From positions 34,648,213 to 34,712,212 of the forward strand of contig OZ234493.1 of NCBI GenBank assembly GCA_965153455.1: a stretch of 64,000 bases of DNA, in the 5' to 3' direction. Below the pieces are notes generated by a model. That model saw only the letters and a list, made by a program, of their open reading frames with translations, was not told the origin of the DNA and did no database searches. The translations under genes and the position numbers were made by a program. The stretch comes from Sphagnum compactum. Taxonomy: Eukaryota; Bryophyta; Sphagnopsida; Sphagnales. Positions 11,519 to 24,000 of this stretch are shown here, piece by piece (within the stretch, counting starts at the first letter, position 1; each line of letters begins with the position of its first letter).

Positions 11519-11845
11519 GTTGTCCATGTGATCAAATTGATTTGATCCATATGCTACACATAAGCTAATTAGATAAGCAAAACAATGTTAGCCTTATCAC
11601 CACAAATCTGGAACCATAGATAGAAGTAAATTAGTAAGATAAATTAGCATAATTTCCTATAGCTGAATTTAATGATTTTTTCAGTGACCATGTTACTCTT
11701 AAAACAATAAATTAATTAAGCAATTAAAACAATTTTATGTATAAATAACACTTATGTTACAATGTATATTTTTGGTTCTTACATATTTTTTTTTTGATTT
11801 CATACTCTTGATATTCTATCTCAATTTCGATATGTTTGTACTTTC
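11519..11845 (+). repeat. Putative 3' LTR of the copia element
   Basis: It begins TGTTGTCCATGTGATC right after a polypurine-like GGGGGAA. It contains an AT-rich TGTATAAATAAC that could be a TATA box. The 3' limit is uncertain because the partner LTR was not found for comparison. Confidence 0.4.
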
Positions 11846-11849
11846 CATC

Positions 11850-13976
11850 ATTCCATCATTAGGGATGAATTGTCAATTAACCGTTCATAATAAAATTCAT
11901 GGTAATCTTGAAATAAGATAATGTGCAAAAAAAAAAAATTCATGAATTAGAAGCATAAAATCCTACAAGCTACATGTTACTATCAAATGTTCATACGTCC
12001 TATTGTTAGCAACTAGGATTTCAATGAAAATGTTGAATGGCACGGAAATGAAAGAGGTGTGAAGAAATAGCAAGGTTGCATCTAGATGGAAGTCAATTCT
12101 GAGGTGGATACATTTGTAGGTGATGATCAAATCCAATGATTGAAATCCATGCAAATTTGTAAATCTCAACATACTAAAGACATTGGATACTTGAAAAGGA
12201 TAGGGGAAATTTAAGACAATGTCAATCAGGTATCCTATTCATCATCATACTATAATCAAGTTACATAAAACCAATTATGTGAAATCTTGTAGTTTTGATG
12301 AAATGTCGACACAAAATGAAATGACCTTCCAACAACATGTTTTTGATCAGCACCATTGCATACAGTAACAATATGAAGTTTGAATTCAAAAGAAGTGGAG
12401 CTCCTCCAACAAATAAATCAAAAGGGTATGAATTTTGATAGATTTGGTTTTGATTTGATGTGCAATGCATAAGCTTGTTCACAAGCATGTGAAAAGTGTG
12501 GGTTGACTCATGAAGGGGTAATTGAAAGTGTTGCAACACTAATGTCTTTGCAAGCAATAGCTTGGTTGATGTGTATGAAAATGTGGGAACATGGAGGACA
12601 TTTTGTTCATTTGCAATTTTTGACCAATAGAGCAAAAGCTATTAAACTTAGAATGATTTTTTTCATTGAAAATCAATCAAAAAATATAAATTTCATTTTT
12701 TCAAATCAATGAATGCTTCTTCATCATATTGACTCTTTTGTTTGCTCTTTCAAATCTCAACTAGTTTGGTTACATCACAAAATTGAAAAAAACAAACATC
12801 AGACTAATGTAATATCAATTGGAGGGCAATGTTTGAAATGTGTAATGCAACATGCAAAGTTAAAGAATTCTAAGTTTGGATTAATTATTAAAAGTTCAAA
12901 CTTTTTTTTCATTTTTGTTTATTTGATTTGCTTTGACATGCTTTTGTAAAGGGAATAGTTTGAAAAAACATAAAAAATTCTCTATGCATTTTTCCATGTG
13001 ATGTGATAGGGCAAACATAAGAACCAATATGATGAAAAGACATTAATTGGTTGAAATGGCTTAGATGTTATTTTTAAAGTGTTAATTTTTTTTTAAAAAT
13101 TAAAAAATTAATCTTCAATGAAAAGTGTCAAAAATCATTCTAAATTCAATAACATTTGCTTTGTTGGCTCAAAAAATGGAAAACAACCATTATGCACATC
13201 GCTTGGTCAATTTTTTTTTGATGATGCCAAAAAGCAGCATGAGCAGCCTGACCATTTGAGAGGGTTAAGATGTGGTCACAAACAAAACAAAAACATACAC
13301 CTATCTTAATATATAAATTCCCAGGCTTAAGGTGCTCTCCAAACACACTTAGAAAATTGGTCCAAGTGTCTTATGTAGGGAGGTCACCCCAACCTGGAGT
13401 TTTTCGGCCAAGGATGTTTAACTCCAGATTTCCAATGCTATTGGACATTCTTCCCTCTTAGAGTACGGTTAAAAGGAGGAACATTTGTACTTGGCATTTC
13501 ATAAGTGAAAAGCATACCAAGGCCATGATTCTGAATTCTTCATGGAAAAGGAATGTTCAAATAGGGGTACATCCACTTGAGTCCAATCACCCATGTGCTG
13601 GAACAGGTGAAAAAATATATTTTTTTTTCAAGTCCGGAGATGGAAGCCTGGAAAGAGTGTAAGCACCCTATGGTGCACCATGCAGTATGGATGAAGAGTG
13701 GACATGAAACACTTTTTCAATGTATTAGCCAGAGGAATACATTGAAAAAGTTCACCACATTGAAACACTTTTTCATGGTTCACCTTGAGGGTTAGCTATG
13801 TATAAGCTATCCACATGTAACTACATACCTAGTACCAACAAAGTGCTTTACTTATATACCCACCTACATAGTAACCACTTAGATTGCATACCCACCTATA
13901 CCTATGATACGTACCCACTCGTATATCTTGTTATCTAGGTAGGGTAGGAGAGAAGTAGTAGTGCTTATAGGATACA
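11850..13976. other. Intergenic, no supportable gene
   Basis: AT-rich sequence with several short frames, including 124 codons on the minus strand at 12261-12635 and 78 codons on the plus strand at 12713-12949. None has a recognisable motif. This is probably decayed transposon DNA. Confidence 0.4.
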
Positions 13977-14035
13977 TTACCAAGGTGGAATAATACATAT
14001 TTTAATAATCCTATAATAATATTCCACCTTGGTAA
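13977..14035. repeat. Short palindromic element
   Basis: TTACCAAGGTGGAATAAT at the left is mirrored by ATTATTCCACC-like sequence ending CCACCTTGGTAA at the right, with a loop of about 20 nt. This is a near-perfect stem of about 18 bp. It could be the remnant of a very small MITE. There is no adjacent gene. Confidence 0.65.
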
Positions 14036-15639
14036 CTCAGTTGTGATTCATCCAAAGTGAAGTGATAACAAGTTTCCATGGGATGGTATTGTCATGGGCA
14101 CTTGGTTGCATAATCCATAGAGACCCATTGTGTTGTTTGCAAGAAAGTCATTCTTTGCTTATGAACCAAATTGGGCTGTGCTTTTAAGCAAGGACTATGC
14201 CTTCATTTGGGTCTTCAACAACTTAAATGTAGCTTGGACCATGTTGTGACAAATAGGTATGTGATCTTCACACTTGTCCAACAAACTGTTTAATAACTTA
14301 GAACTAGCTTAAGATGGTTGAACTTTTGAACGCTCTGGAAGTAGGTAAGGAAAAGGCAAATCATTTGATACAATATTTATTTTCAAAGATCTATTTTAAT
14401 TTAATTGTTTGGGCATTTCATTTATTTCCCTCTTGTGTAATCTTTAGTTGGAATACATTTTCAGTGATTCTTTTTTTCAAAATTTTTGTGTTGTGCCATT
14501 GGCTAGCATCTCAAGAAAAAGTTAGCATTAAATGGCAACATGGTAGGCAGAATTATATATAATTTTTTCAAAAATCCTACCACTATTTGATGACCGGCAG
14601 GAAAATGTTTTTAAATTTAAGGAACCTAATCCAAACCTTTGCTTTTTTTACAATTTTTTTTCAAACATTCAAAAAACTAAAAATCCTTTGTAGGGTTGCA
14701 AAACCAATTATTTTTTTTAGCAATTCAGGGAAATTTTGCACAAAAAAACACCGGTTTCAATTCTTTTTATTTATGTTAAGTAACATAGTAGACCATTATG
14801 TATACAACAAATAATGTAATCTGATATGTAATTACAATTTGAAACTGAACAAAAAGAATGCTGTAAAGCATGATGATGGCATGAACCTCGTGTGTAATTT
14901 ACACCTTGAATCCTGCATTCACAACCAGGATGTTTTTGATTCTAACGTCTGACAAAGAAAGTCTCATCCAAAATAGCCAACCCAGAATCCACAAGTGTGC
15001 AAAGGAGTATCATGAACATGTAACATGATACTCAAAACCAAGCAACTTGGCTATATGTAGATATGTTCAATAGCAATGAGTGCAAAAAAATTAATAAAAT
15101 ATCGCCATGCGACAGGCGTGGGAGAACACCCCACTTTGAGCTCCCTGGCTCCTTTAAGGACAAGTACCCAAGAAAATTTCCCAGGCATTAGGGGACAATA
15201 ATTGGCAACCACGTTTCAAGCTTCTTGCTCGCCACACACAACAGCCCCAAGATAAATCCTTTGAAAATTGATTTTTTTGTGTTTTATTTTTGGTTGGGGT
15301 TTAGGCATGTTGCCTAGTTGATATAAGTGGTGAAAAACTAACTACACTACACTAAACTCTGATTTATGTTTTTATTATTATTTTTTTCTAACTGCCTTCC
15401 CCTAAGGTCGGTTTTGTCATTAAATAATTCTTTAAGTATTGAAACCAATTTTTGTTAAAGTATGAAAGCCTCACAAGTTCGACCTTTTTCTTTTTGCAAT
15501 GAGCCAATTTGTGGGCCCATTGCAAAAACAAAGTTGAAACTATGTTGACTCCCCAAAATAGAAAATTCTATGGAAATATAGGGTGCCTTCCCCTTTGGCC
15601 CAGCTATATAGGTGAGAAGGTGAGGACTTCAGGCAAAAC
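14036..15639. other. Intergenic, no supportable gene
   Basis: AT-rich, with many homopolymer runs and short frames lacking motifs. I see no RNA gene, element end or conserved protein here. Confidence 0.4.
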
Positions 15640-15920
15640 ATATGGGATTAAAGCAAGGTGCTATTGGGAACACCTTGGGGAACACATTGGGAACCTAGGG
15701 AACATATTGAGAACCTGATGGGAACTCATTGGGAACTTGAAGGGAACATGTTGGGAACAAAGAAAAAATGAAAAAAATGCTCCCCCCACCCCCCCCCCCC
15801 AAAACTTAAAAGAAAAAAGAACAAGGCACTTTGAGTGCATGCTGAGCCTTCCCATTGGCTGTATGAAATTTCTATTTCCAAAACTGTTCGTCACCATTTT
15901 TGGCCTGGGCTAATACCCCC
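15640..15920 (+). repeat. Dispersed repeat family A, copy 1
   Basis: The left part is a GGGAACACATT / GGGAACCTGAT word array. It is followed by a C-run and AAAAGAAAAAAGAACAAGGC, and then GAGCCTTCCCATTGGC and CACCATTTTTGGCCTGGGCT. The same order occurs at 28220-28470, so both are copies of one dispersed element. No terminal repeat is obvious. Confidence 0.65.
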
Positions 15921-16099
15921 ATTATAAACTGGGGGTACTTATTTCCAGGTTATGATTCAAATAATTTCACTAGGTAGAAACAACTGTAGAATTGAATATC
16001 ACGAAATAATAATAATATCGAAACTATAAGACTAAATTAATTTCTAAATGAATAATTATCCGTTTTGTCCATATGAATGCTGACCCTAGGCCAAAGTAG

Positions 16100-16275
16100 G
16101 TGCCTAGGTTTTTTTTCTTTTCAATTTTGTGACAACCAAACTGGGGATCATCCACAAGAAGATTTAGCCAAATCTAGCTATAGACCAGATACAGAAGTAG
16201 AAAGTATTTAAGAATCCTTTTGTATTTTGGGCAACTGATGGAACCCGTGTTGTAGAAATTTGGTGATATATATAT
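16100..16275 (-). repeat. SINE-like repeat family C, copy 1
   Basis: This segment runs from a T-run (an A-tail on the minus strand) through CAATTTTGTGACAACC, ATCATCCACAAGAAGA, TTTAGCCAAATCTAGCTATA and a final TGTAGAAATTTGG. Five other copies in the window share this order (32.7, 51.0, 55.6, 55.9 and 60.6 kb). Confidence 0.6.
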
Positions 16276-16756
16276 ATATATAAATTGGAAATCTTGCTAT
16301 TTAGAGCCTTTCTTTCCACAAAAATCCTTTGTAATATGTATTTTTGAAATCAAAATTTTCGGGTGGAAAAAAGTGAATACTCACCAAATAGAAAAGCAGT
16401 ACTAGGTAGTGTTGTTGTTTTGGTGAATTTTCGCACTGGCGAAAAAAAAAATGCTGTGCAAATTCTAGAAAGGGTTTTTCTGGAAAATATACACAAAAGT
16501 CGCCAGATTTTGAGGGGAAAAAAAGAGTTAAAAGTCACCAGATTTAGATAGTGAGTTCTTGTACGTCGCTAGAAGTAGGCAGAATTCCCAACAATTTGTA
16601 CCGTCCTGTCCAACCTCTAGCCAACTTTGGCTCAGTCCTCTGGTGAGATAGCCAGTCCACCTACCTGACAAAATTGAGAAAAAAACCCTGCTACTAGGTA
16701 GGTGTAAGTTGCAACTTTTAAAAACTAGGAAAAAAAAAAAAAACCAAAAACAAACA

Positions 16757-17083
16757 AGGCAAAAGTATCTTAAGTGTGTCACATTGTGGCCTTGCCATTT
16801 ACATTAAAAAGTATTCTTAAGGCAAAAGACGAATTATGGAAATTCAAATATTTTACCATGCAAAAATATAATCTTCAAAAGAATCCTCTTGAAGCAACCA
16901 AAATCCTTCAAGATATTATAATAACTCTATGACTAATCTCAAGTTTCAACACAAGCCAAAATATCATCTTTCAAAAGTCCTCATATAAAAATAGACCTAT
17001 TATTATTACCTAGGGGCCAAAATCCCTTAAGCTACTATACTCTATGCTGAATCTAAACACAATATCCTTGCCTTGGTAGGCAA
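16757..17083 (-). repeat. Dispersed repeat family B, copy 1 (uninterrupted)
   Basis: Its reverse complement matches 32956-33546 almost throughout: GGTAGGCAAGG, ATATTGTGTTTAGATTCA, GAGTATAGTAGCTTAAGGGA, ATATTTTGGCTTGTGT and AATGTAAATGGCAAGG. This copy lacks the 338-bp insertion found in the other, so it serves as an empty site. It lies about 0.7 kb upstream of the transporter start codon. Confidence 0.78.
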
Positions 17084-17460
17084 GGCCAAAAAACAAAAAC
17101 AAAGACAAACAGAAAAACAAAAGCAAAGCGCCTCGTCGTCGTCTACCCCGAAAAGAGTCCATCAAAAAGCAGTTCACACGAGATTGCACTCCCAACCTGT
17201 GCCGTGCCGTGTGGTACTCTGTTGTGCGGATTCATCATCTCCTGCGAAGCCGACCTTTGACGACCCATGGTCGAGTGAGTATGTGATTGATTGAATGAAG
17301 AAATGAATGGCGCGAGCAAGCAAGATAGCTGAATCTTGTGAAGTTGCGATTTGCAAAACTTCATCTTCCGATTATTAAACAAGTTTTCTCTCACGCTGCA
17401 ATTGACATGATAGTGTTTGTTTTGTAGTAGAAAATTACAGTTGGTTGTTGGTTTGGTGTA

Positions 17461-17486
17461 CACACACACACACACACACACACACA
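17461..17486. repeat. (CA)n microsatellite in the transporter 5' region
   Basis: About thirteen CA units lie 310 bp upstream of the transporter start codon, on the same side as its presumed promoter or leader. A short (GAA)n run follows at about 17622-17640. Confidence 0.9.
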
Positions 17487-17798
17487 TGGATCACGGACCG
17501 ACCAACCATTCTTTGCACAGTCTCGCAGTAGCTCCAAGTAAAATTATTCCAGTGCTGCTGAATCTGCAATAATTCCCCAGACCTGTTTCTAGAGAACCTG
17601 AAGAGAGATCTGGGAATGAGAAGAAGAAGAAGAAGAAGAGGAGAGTGACGGAAGTCTAGGGAGTTTTTTGAGTGTAATGGGTTTGTAGATCGCAGCGACA
17701 GAGAGGGGTGGCCGGAGTATTCGTTGTTGTTATGAGGATGATGGGAACATAACATCAACAGATTTTGGACGCTTTGGCATCATCGCATCATCTGTCAC

Positions 17799-20399
17799 AT
17801 GAAGACGACGACAAGGACGCGGGCCTTATGGCGGAGGAAGGTGGTGCGGCTGCAGGAGGAGGAGCAGAAGCGCCGCACAAGGCCCACGGATCAACTGGCC
17901 AGGAGGCTCCGCGTCTTGGACCTCATCTCTATCGGTTACATCTTTTTGAATCCTGAGCTCTGCCTGCTTGATTGACATCACAAATCTTTGAATTTGGAGA
18001 TCCTAGGAGCATTTCGTTATGCAATCAAGTGTTTTTGGAATCATGGGTCCAGGAATATGGAGTGCAATAACATAGAGAGAGATGTGCAACAATTGCAGGG
18101 GTAGGATCCACACTAGGAGCAGGGGTGTACGTTTTGGTGGGAACTGTGGCTAGGGAGCGAGCAGGGCCTGCACTCACACTGTCATTCCTCATTGCTGGAA
18201 TTGCTGCAGCTCTTGCAGCTCTGTGCTATGCAGAACTTTCCAGCCGCCTCCCTTCTGCTGGTAGTGCTTACCATTATGCCTACACATGTGTGAGCGAAGG
18301 GTACTATGTTTGATCCCTTCTTCTTCTTCTTCTTCTTCTTCTTCTTCTTCTTCTTCTGCTGATTGTTTTTCTGTTGAATCTTCTGGTGCAAAACACCAAC
18401 TAATTGCAAGCCTAGAAAAACTTGCTGGAATTGGAGACATGTCTCACCACTTCATCAAATCAATGGCGTAAGCAACTAGAAACGGCATAAGTGACGAATT
18501 CAATTTAACTAGAAAATGTCATAATTGACTAACCTAATAAAAAAGGACAAGTCATAGATTCCATGTTCTGATGAAGTACACAATTCCTTTTTGTAGTTTT
18601 TACAATTTAGGTTTAGTGGTGTGTGAAGCAACCAGAAGGTGGGTGGCTAAAGAAAATTCTGCAGAGTACTGATGGGTGTGTGTGACATGTGCAGCATAGC
18701 TTGGATAATTGGCTGGGCTCTCATCTTGGAGTACACAGTGGGTGGCTCCACTGTTGCTCGTGGCATCTCACCAAACTTGGCGATCTTTTTCGGGGGAGAA
18801 GAGCACTTGCCAGGATGGATAGCACGACAAACTTTTCCCGGGAGTGATGTTGTGGTTGATCCATGTGCTGGGCTATTGGTGCTGTTGGTCACAGCACTCC
18901 TGTGCATGGGCATTCAGGAGAGTGCAAGGGTGCAATCTATCATGGTTGTTCTCAATGTTTTAGTGCTTGTCTTTGTGGTTGGAGCAGGTTCATGGGCTGG
19001 CTTTTCTAGTGGGTGGAAAGGCTACCACCAGTCTCAAGGATACCTGCCCTATGGTGTGAATGGAATGCTTGGTGGTGCAGCAACTCTTTTCTTTGCATAC
19101 ATTGGTTTTGACACTGTTGCCAGTACAGCAGAGGAGGTGAAGAATCCGCAGCGAGACCTTCCTCTGGGCATTGGATTTTCTCTATGCATCTGTGGCAGCT
19201 TGTATATGTTGCTCTCTGCTGTGATTGTTGGGCTCGTCCCCTTCAATTTGATAGACCCAGACACACCTATGTCGTCTGCCTTTGATGAACATGGCATGCC
19301 CTGGGCCAAATACATTGTCGCAGCAGGTGCAATTGCAGCATTGTCAACAGCCCTTATGGGCTCAATTCTGCCTCAGCCCAGAATATTGATGGCAATGGCA
19401 CGTGATGGCTTGCTCCCACACTTCTTCTCCACTGTCCACCCCATCACAGCTGTGCCTGTCAACAGTACTGTGACCACAGGCGTGGTTGCAGCAGCCATGG
19501 CATTCTTCATGAATGTCGATCAGCTTTCAGGCATGGTGAGTGTTGGGACACTGATGGCGTTCACAATTGTTGCAGTCTCACTTCTCATTCTGAGATATTT
19601 ACCTCCAGATGCTTCCAAGCCAGTCATCCAAGTTTGCCCCCCTGACAAGGGTGCTCCCTCTGTGCACATTGCTCCCTCTGTGCACATTTCTCCATCAACT
19701 CCAGTTTATGCCTGTGAAGTCTCAACCCTGTTCTCACCTCTGTTGTCAATCTTTTCAGACGCATCCTTGCAAACTCTGCCTGGCTGTGGATCAATTGAAG
19801 ACTTGAATGGTGTATCATCCGTGAGCAGCAGTGGGTCTCTTCTACTACAGGATGGGACAGGTGATCAGGAGGCAAATGCAGCCCCAAATGCATCTCCTGT
19901 CAGTTCCAGATTAGTCCTTCATGAATCTTTGCTTTCTGTAGATGACACTACTACTATTTTGCCTGAATCGAATGAGAAGTTAAGGCAATGGGTGGCAGTG
20001 TTTGCCATAACTGGAGTTTTCATTGGTGTTGTTCTCATCAGCCTGGCTGCTGCCGTGGAAGAGCTTCCCATGCCCATTCGATGGATTTTTGGATTGTTGG
20101 GCACTCCATCATTTTTGGCTGCATCAACAGTTTTGTTTTTGATTGAGCAAGATGAAGGCCATCACAAGTTTGGGCAAGCAGGAGGCTTCCATTGTCCATG
20201 GGTACCAGCATTGCCACTGGGCAGCATTCTTGTGAATGTTTACTTGCTCATGAGTCTTGGTATCCCAACATTGTTCCGTGTTTCAGCCTGGTTACTTTTG
20301 GGGGTAGTGGTGTATCTGGTCTATGGAATGAGCCACAGTCAGCTTTCAAGTGAATTGCTCAAGGAGGAACAAACCCACCAGTTCCAAACTGCTACCTGA
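17799..20399 (+). CDS. Cationic amino acid transporter (CAT, APC superfamily)
   Basis: This is a multi-pass membrane permease for basic or neutral amino acids, close to plant CAT2/CAT3/CAT4 tonoplast or plasma-membrane carriers. Exons are 17799-17934, 18099-18300 and 18695-20399. All introns are GT-AG, and together they encode 680 residues ending at TGA 20397-20399. The start is the first in-frame ATG after a TGA at 17739. Exon 1 gives a basic N-terminus ending [17 protein letters not shown]. Exon 2 carries [20 protein letters not shown] and [17 protein letters not shown], the conserved substrate-binding start of the family. Exon 3 carries [49 protein letters not shown] and [20 protein letters not shown] long hydrophilic loop (about residues 415-537) precedes the last membrane segments, as in plant CATs. 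Length slightly exceeds the usual 600-635. Intron 2 holds a (TTC)n tract. Substrate and membrane are inferred from the family. Confidence 0.95.
18318..18357. repeat. (TTC)n microsatellite in transporter intron 2
   Basis: About thirteen TTC units begin 17 nt after the intron 2 donor (GTACTATG at 18301). Such a tract near the donor is likely to vary in length between individuals. It could read through as polyserine if the intron were retained. Confidence 0.92.
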
Positions 20400-21068
20400 C
20401 ACACAATTTGACAACAGTTGGAGCCAGATCTATCCTTCCAATCTAATACTATTCCTGACACAAAAGTTATTATGTGGTAAACTGACATGGATTGTCACTG
20501 ATGGCTTGAATCATATGGTGCATAAGATTGAATTATGGAGTTTGTAGCCCTTTGGCAGAAACAAAAGAAAGCCTTTTAAGTTATCATGGTCTCTGAAACT
20601 ATGGCCAAGTAGAAGCAGAGTTCCATTTGTGACCCAATTGTCAGCTTGCCTACAATTGTTCAATTCTAGCAATGCCAATGATGCTGAATTTTGGCATTTT
20701 TAAAAGGATTTTCCAATACTGATCTCAAGCAGAGATATCAATGTACAATGATGGTTAGAATTGTAGCATTTTTCAAGGGATTTCCAATACTAATCTCAAG
20801 CAGAGATGTTATGATATCATGGTTGCTGCAACATGCATACTGAGATACTACTGCTTATGCAAAATGGGGATTGGTCAAAGGCTAGCATTTTATTTGCTGC
20901 CTTTTGTGGGTAACATTTTCAGGGAGTAGGTTTTGCACAATTTAAAAAACCACTGAATTAATAAGCTGCCAAAGAGATCAGCTCTGACCTGACTGTGAAT
21001 TGAAGTCCAGGTCTGCCCATGAATCAATCAAATGCAGACTTACTACAAACTTTGCACATGCAAAATTT
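20400..21068. other. Convergent 3' intergenic region with a 72-bp duplication
   Basis: It separates the ends of the transporter (plus) and trehalase (minus) genes. A direct duplication is visible: 20686-20738 and 20758-20810 share CATTTTT(A/C)AA, TTTCCAATACT and ATCTCAAGCAGAGAT. Both 3' UTRs and polyadenylation sites must lie here, but I see no perfect AATAAA that decides them. Confidence 0.6.
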
Positions 21069-24000
21069 TTAAGTAGTGAACCAGGGAATCAAATTGTAAG
21101 TGGGTGCAAGTGGTTGATCCTCAGCCCAGCCATATTTGTGAAGAAGAGTGAGTGCAACACCATTCGTCCAACCGAATCCAGTCTGCAAGAGTGGTCACAA
21201 CAAGCCCACTAGAATTTCAATGTCACACATCAGCACTAACAAAGGTTTCATCATGTCATACAAGATAGACTGATTCCCACTAATTGCATATTGTAAGGGG
21301 CATACTCTATGAACATTATAAGCACAAGAAATGGATAAAGTTCTGATGATAAGTCCTCAACTTGATGGGTGTAAATAGTTGGGTAGCTCATTTTAAAAGA
21401 GGAACAAAGATTGTACTACATGTGTACCTGAGTGTTGTACTCGCCTCCACCACCAACCTTTCCACAATATCTGGCATCATATTTTTCAACCATATGCCCA
21501 GTTTCCTCAAACGCCACATAATTGGACTTAAGCCAACGTCTGGAAATATCAATTGCCATCTTGTTGGCCTTTTCAGAGTTCAATGTGGCAAGTCCTTCTA
21601 TTATCATGTGCTGCAGGGGAGCCCATGCATTTGGAAAGTCCCTGGTCCATACCCACATCATTTATCACTGTATTCATTCCATTCTGGTTGCAATCTGTTT
21701 TGAACTCAAAATCAATGTCTTTTCTTCAAAGTGCAGAATGCAGCCATTGAGCACATATAATGAAACTTCTGTATTGCTTAATATTCTTGAAGTTGCGAAG
21801 CTCATTTGAGCAAGTCTTAGTATCACTACTGAATGGTACTACGTCTACAATCCCATTTTGCAGATGTCGGGATTGTAGATGTAAAGCACTAGGAGAAATT
21901 TCCTCGTGTATTTGGAGGGCACCTTATATCCATGAATATCCCCTCTTAGAGAAGATGAGAGATCTTATGCCTACTCCTTAAGAGTGGGAGGGAAATTATG
22001 CCCTATTTATGGGTGTAAGATCCCACCTACTCTTAAGGAGTAGGCAAAGAACCTTCCCCATCCTTCATGTCATGGTCTATGTAGGTTTAAGTTCATAATA
22101 GTGTTTGCCTAATGCTTTACAATGGGTAAAGCCCATGGATGGGGGACATTCCCAAAATGTGGGGCAGCTAGGTCCCCTGGGGCTTTATCCTACACATAGC
22201 AACAGCAACTTCATAAACAGGTTATGTTTGTTTTACAAGTAAGCAGGCAGACATAGGTAGCTGGATAGCTCTCTACAAACCATTGCTGCCCTGTTTCTCG
22301 AAGAGAAGTAGCTATGCCTCCTGGATGCATTAGTCCAGAATTGTTGAATGCCTCCAACACCCTTTCTATCTTTGCATCTCCTGCACAAACAAACAACATA
22401 GTTTCCTGTAAGATGACCTACCTCAGAAGCTATAGTTTTGCTGAGGTTTTTGGAAAACCAATCTGTTCCTTATACATGACATCCCAACTGCTGACATTGT
22501 CCCCTTGAATAATACCAACCATGGAGCAATTGCAGAGCTGAATTTAACCGTAGGACCATACTTGTTCCTCGACAGCTTATATGTGAAGGGGGAGAGCATT
22601 GACCTGGTGCCAATACTCCACACCAGAGAGGGATAAAATTGGAAGCAAAGATTTGCAAATTCAAGTGGCCACTATCCATGTCATAAACCACCTGCAACAG
22701 AAACAGCATAATATCAGGCTGGAGTTGTCATAGCAAACAACAGCAATTTGGAAAATCTACATTGTTTACTAAGGGTACATCTTCCTAGCACAACAGGCTC
22801 TGTGAAAAAAATCTCACTCTTTGTGAGTTGACTGATTGCAATTTGGAGTTGTTCAAAGGGAGCCAGTAGTCAAACCACTGAGACTCATCCTCATTCCAAA
22901 GGATGGTCTGGATTGCCAATCTCCGAGCATTGGCAGCCATAGTGTAGTATCTTTCTGTTGTGTCATCACCAGTAGCTCTTGCTAAAAAGGCTATGTCCAG
23001 CTCCATCTGCAAAGAGCTCACCAAGTAGTGAGAAGGCACACATTGAACTCCTGAATCAGTATCTGTTGGACAATGTTCTCCTGCTCATGCAAGTCTGAGG
23101 AAAACTTTCCCGTGTCTTGAGCACAACCCTTCTTGCAACCTCTCCTGCACTTCTTCATGGTATACATGTGATTCCACCCATCTCATCCAATCATTTTCTC
23201 CCATACTTACAATTGAAACTAGGCATTCACACACCTGAAGAAGGAAGGCATTCAAATCCACTGGGATTATGGCAGATGTACGCAGAGAGAATAAATTTTG
23301 GTGGTCCCTGTAAATCCACATCATTTGAAACAGACACAGTCAAAAGAGGAGGAAAGAAATATGCAAAAATCTGTTGTAAACCTTCAGATTCTCACTACAG
23401 AATTCTCAAACCAGAAAATATCCCAATACATTGACAGACTTACTCCATCCAGCGCGAACTGAAATCCCATCCTGACTCTGCAGCAGTGGCTATGTCATGG
23501 TATAGCTCTGCTTGATGTGCCTTACTCAATCCCTTTGCAATTGCTTCATCCTGAAAAACAGCTCACCTTCCTTCTTCAGAAGTCACAATTGAACAGAGTG
23601 AAAAAAAATATTCCACCACCAAAATTCCATGTACAAACTTCTCAAATGCCTCAAGGATTGAAAGAACATTGGGTGTTTGTTTTGGCTTACTATGATACAA
23701 GACTCAGGTCGTGGTGTGTTCCACTGGGCATAATAACGGCTCAGTCGGTGCTTGTTCTTTTGGTGGTCCTGTATCACTACTACATGAGGCTCTGCACTCA
23801 CACAATTTACTTTCAATAAAATTTCAAAGTGATCAAGCCTGGCATTAACCTGTTTATGCAGATCACCAACCCACTATTGATTTCATTCTCAAAGATGAGA
23901 AGAATCGAGTGCTGATAACAATTGCAGGCATCTGATAAAATCACACCTGTTGTCCAGAATTTGTGCTCCTTACAAAGAATTGGCAATGCTTGTTCCACAA

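Larger units (their letters stand above)
7545..11845 (+). mobile_element. Decayed Ty1/copia LTR retrotransposon
   Basis: Plus-strand pieces of copia proteins occur in canonical order. A gag fragment at about 7620-7720 reads as VMVLLISLPKSYQHLIIALE. A protease-like fragment at about 9080-9190 retains WYID, KKWFHDYENI and KVYMGNNSI. Reverse transcriptase spans 9930-10680, and an RNase H tail spans about 11190-11515. A polypurine-like GGTCAAGGGGGAAT just before 11519 is followed by TG, as expected at the start of a 3' LTR. Many stops and frameshifts break every domain, so the element is dead. An AT-rich foldback (about 8120-8650) sits between gag and protease. The 5' LTR is not identified. The outer limits are estimates. 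Confidence 0.72.
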
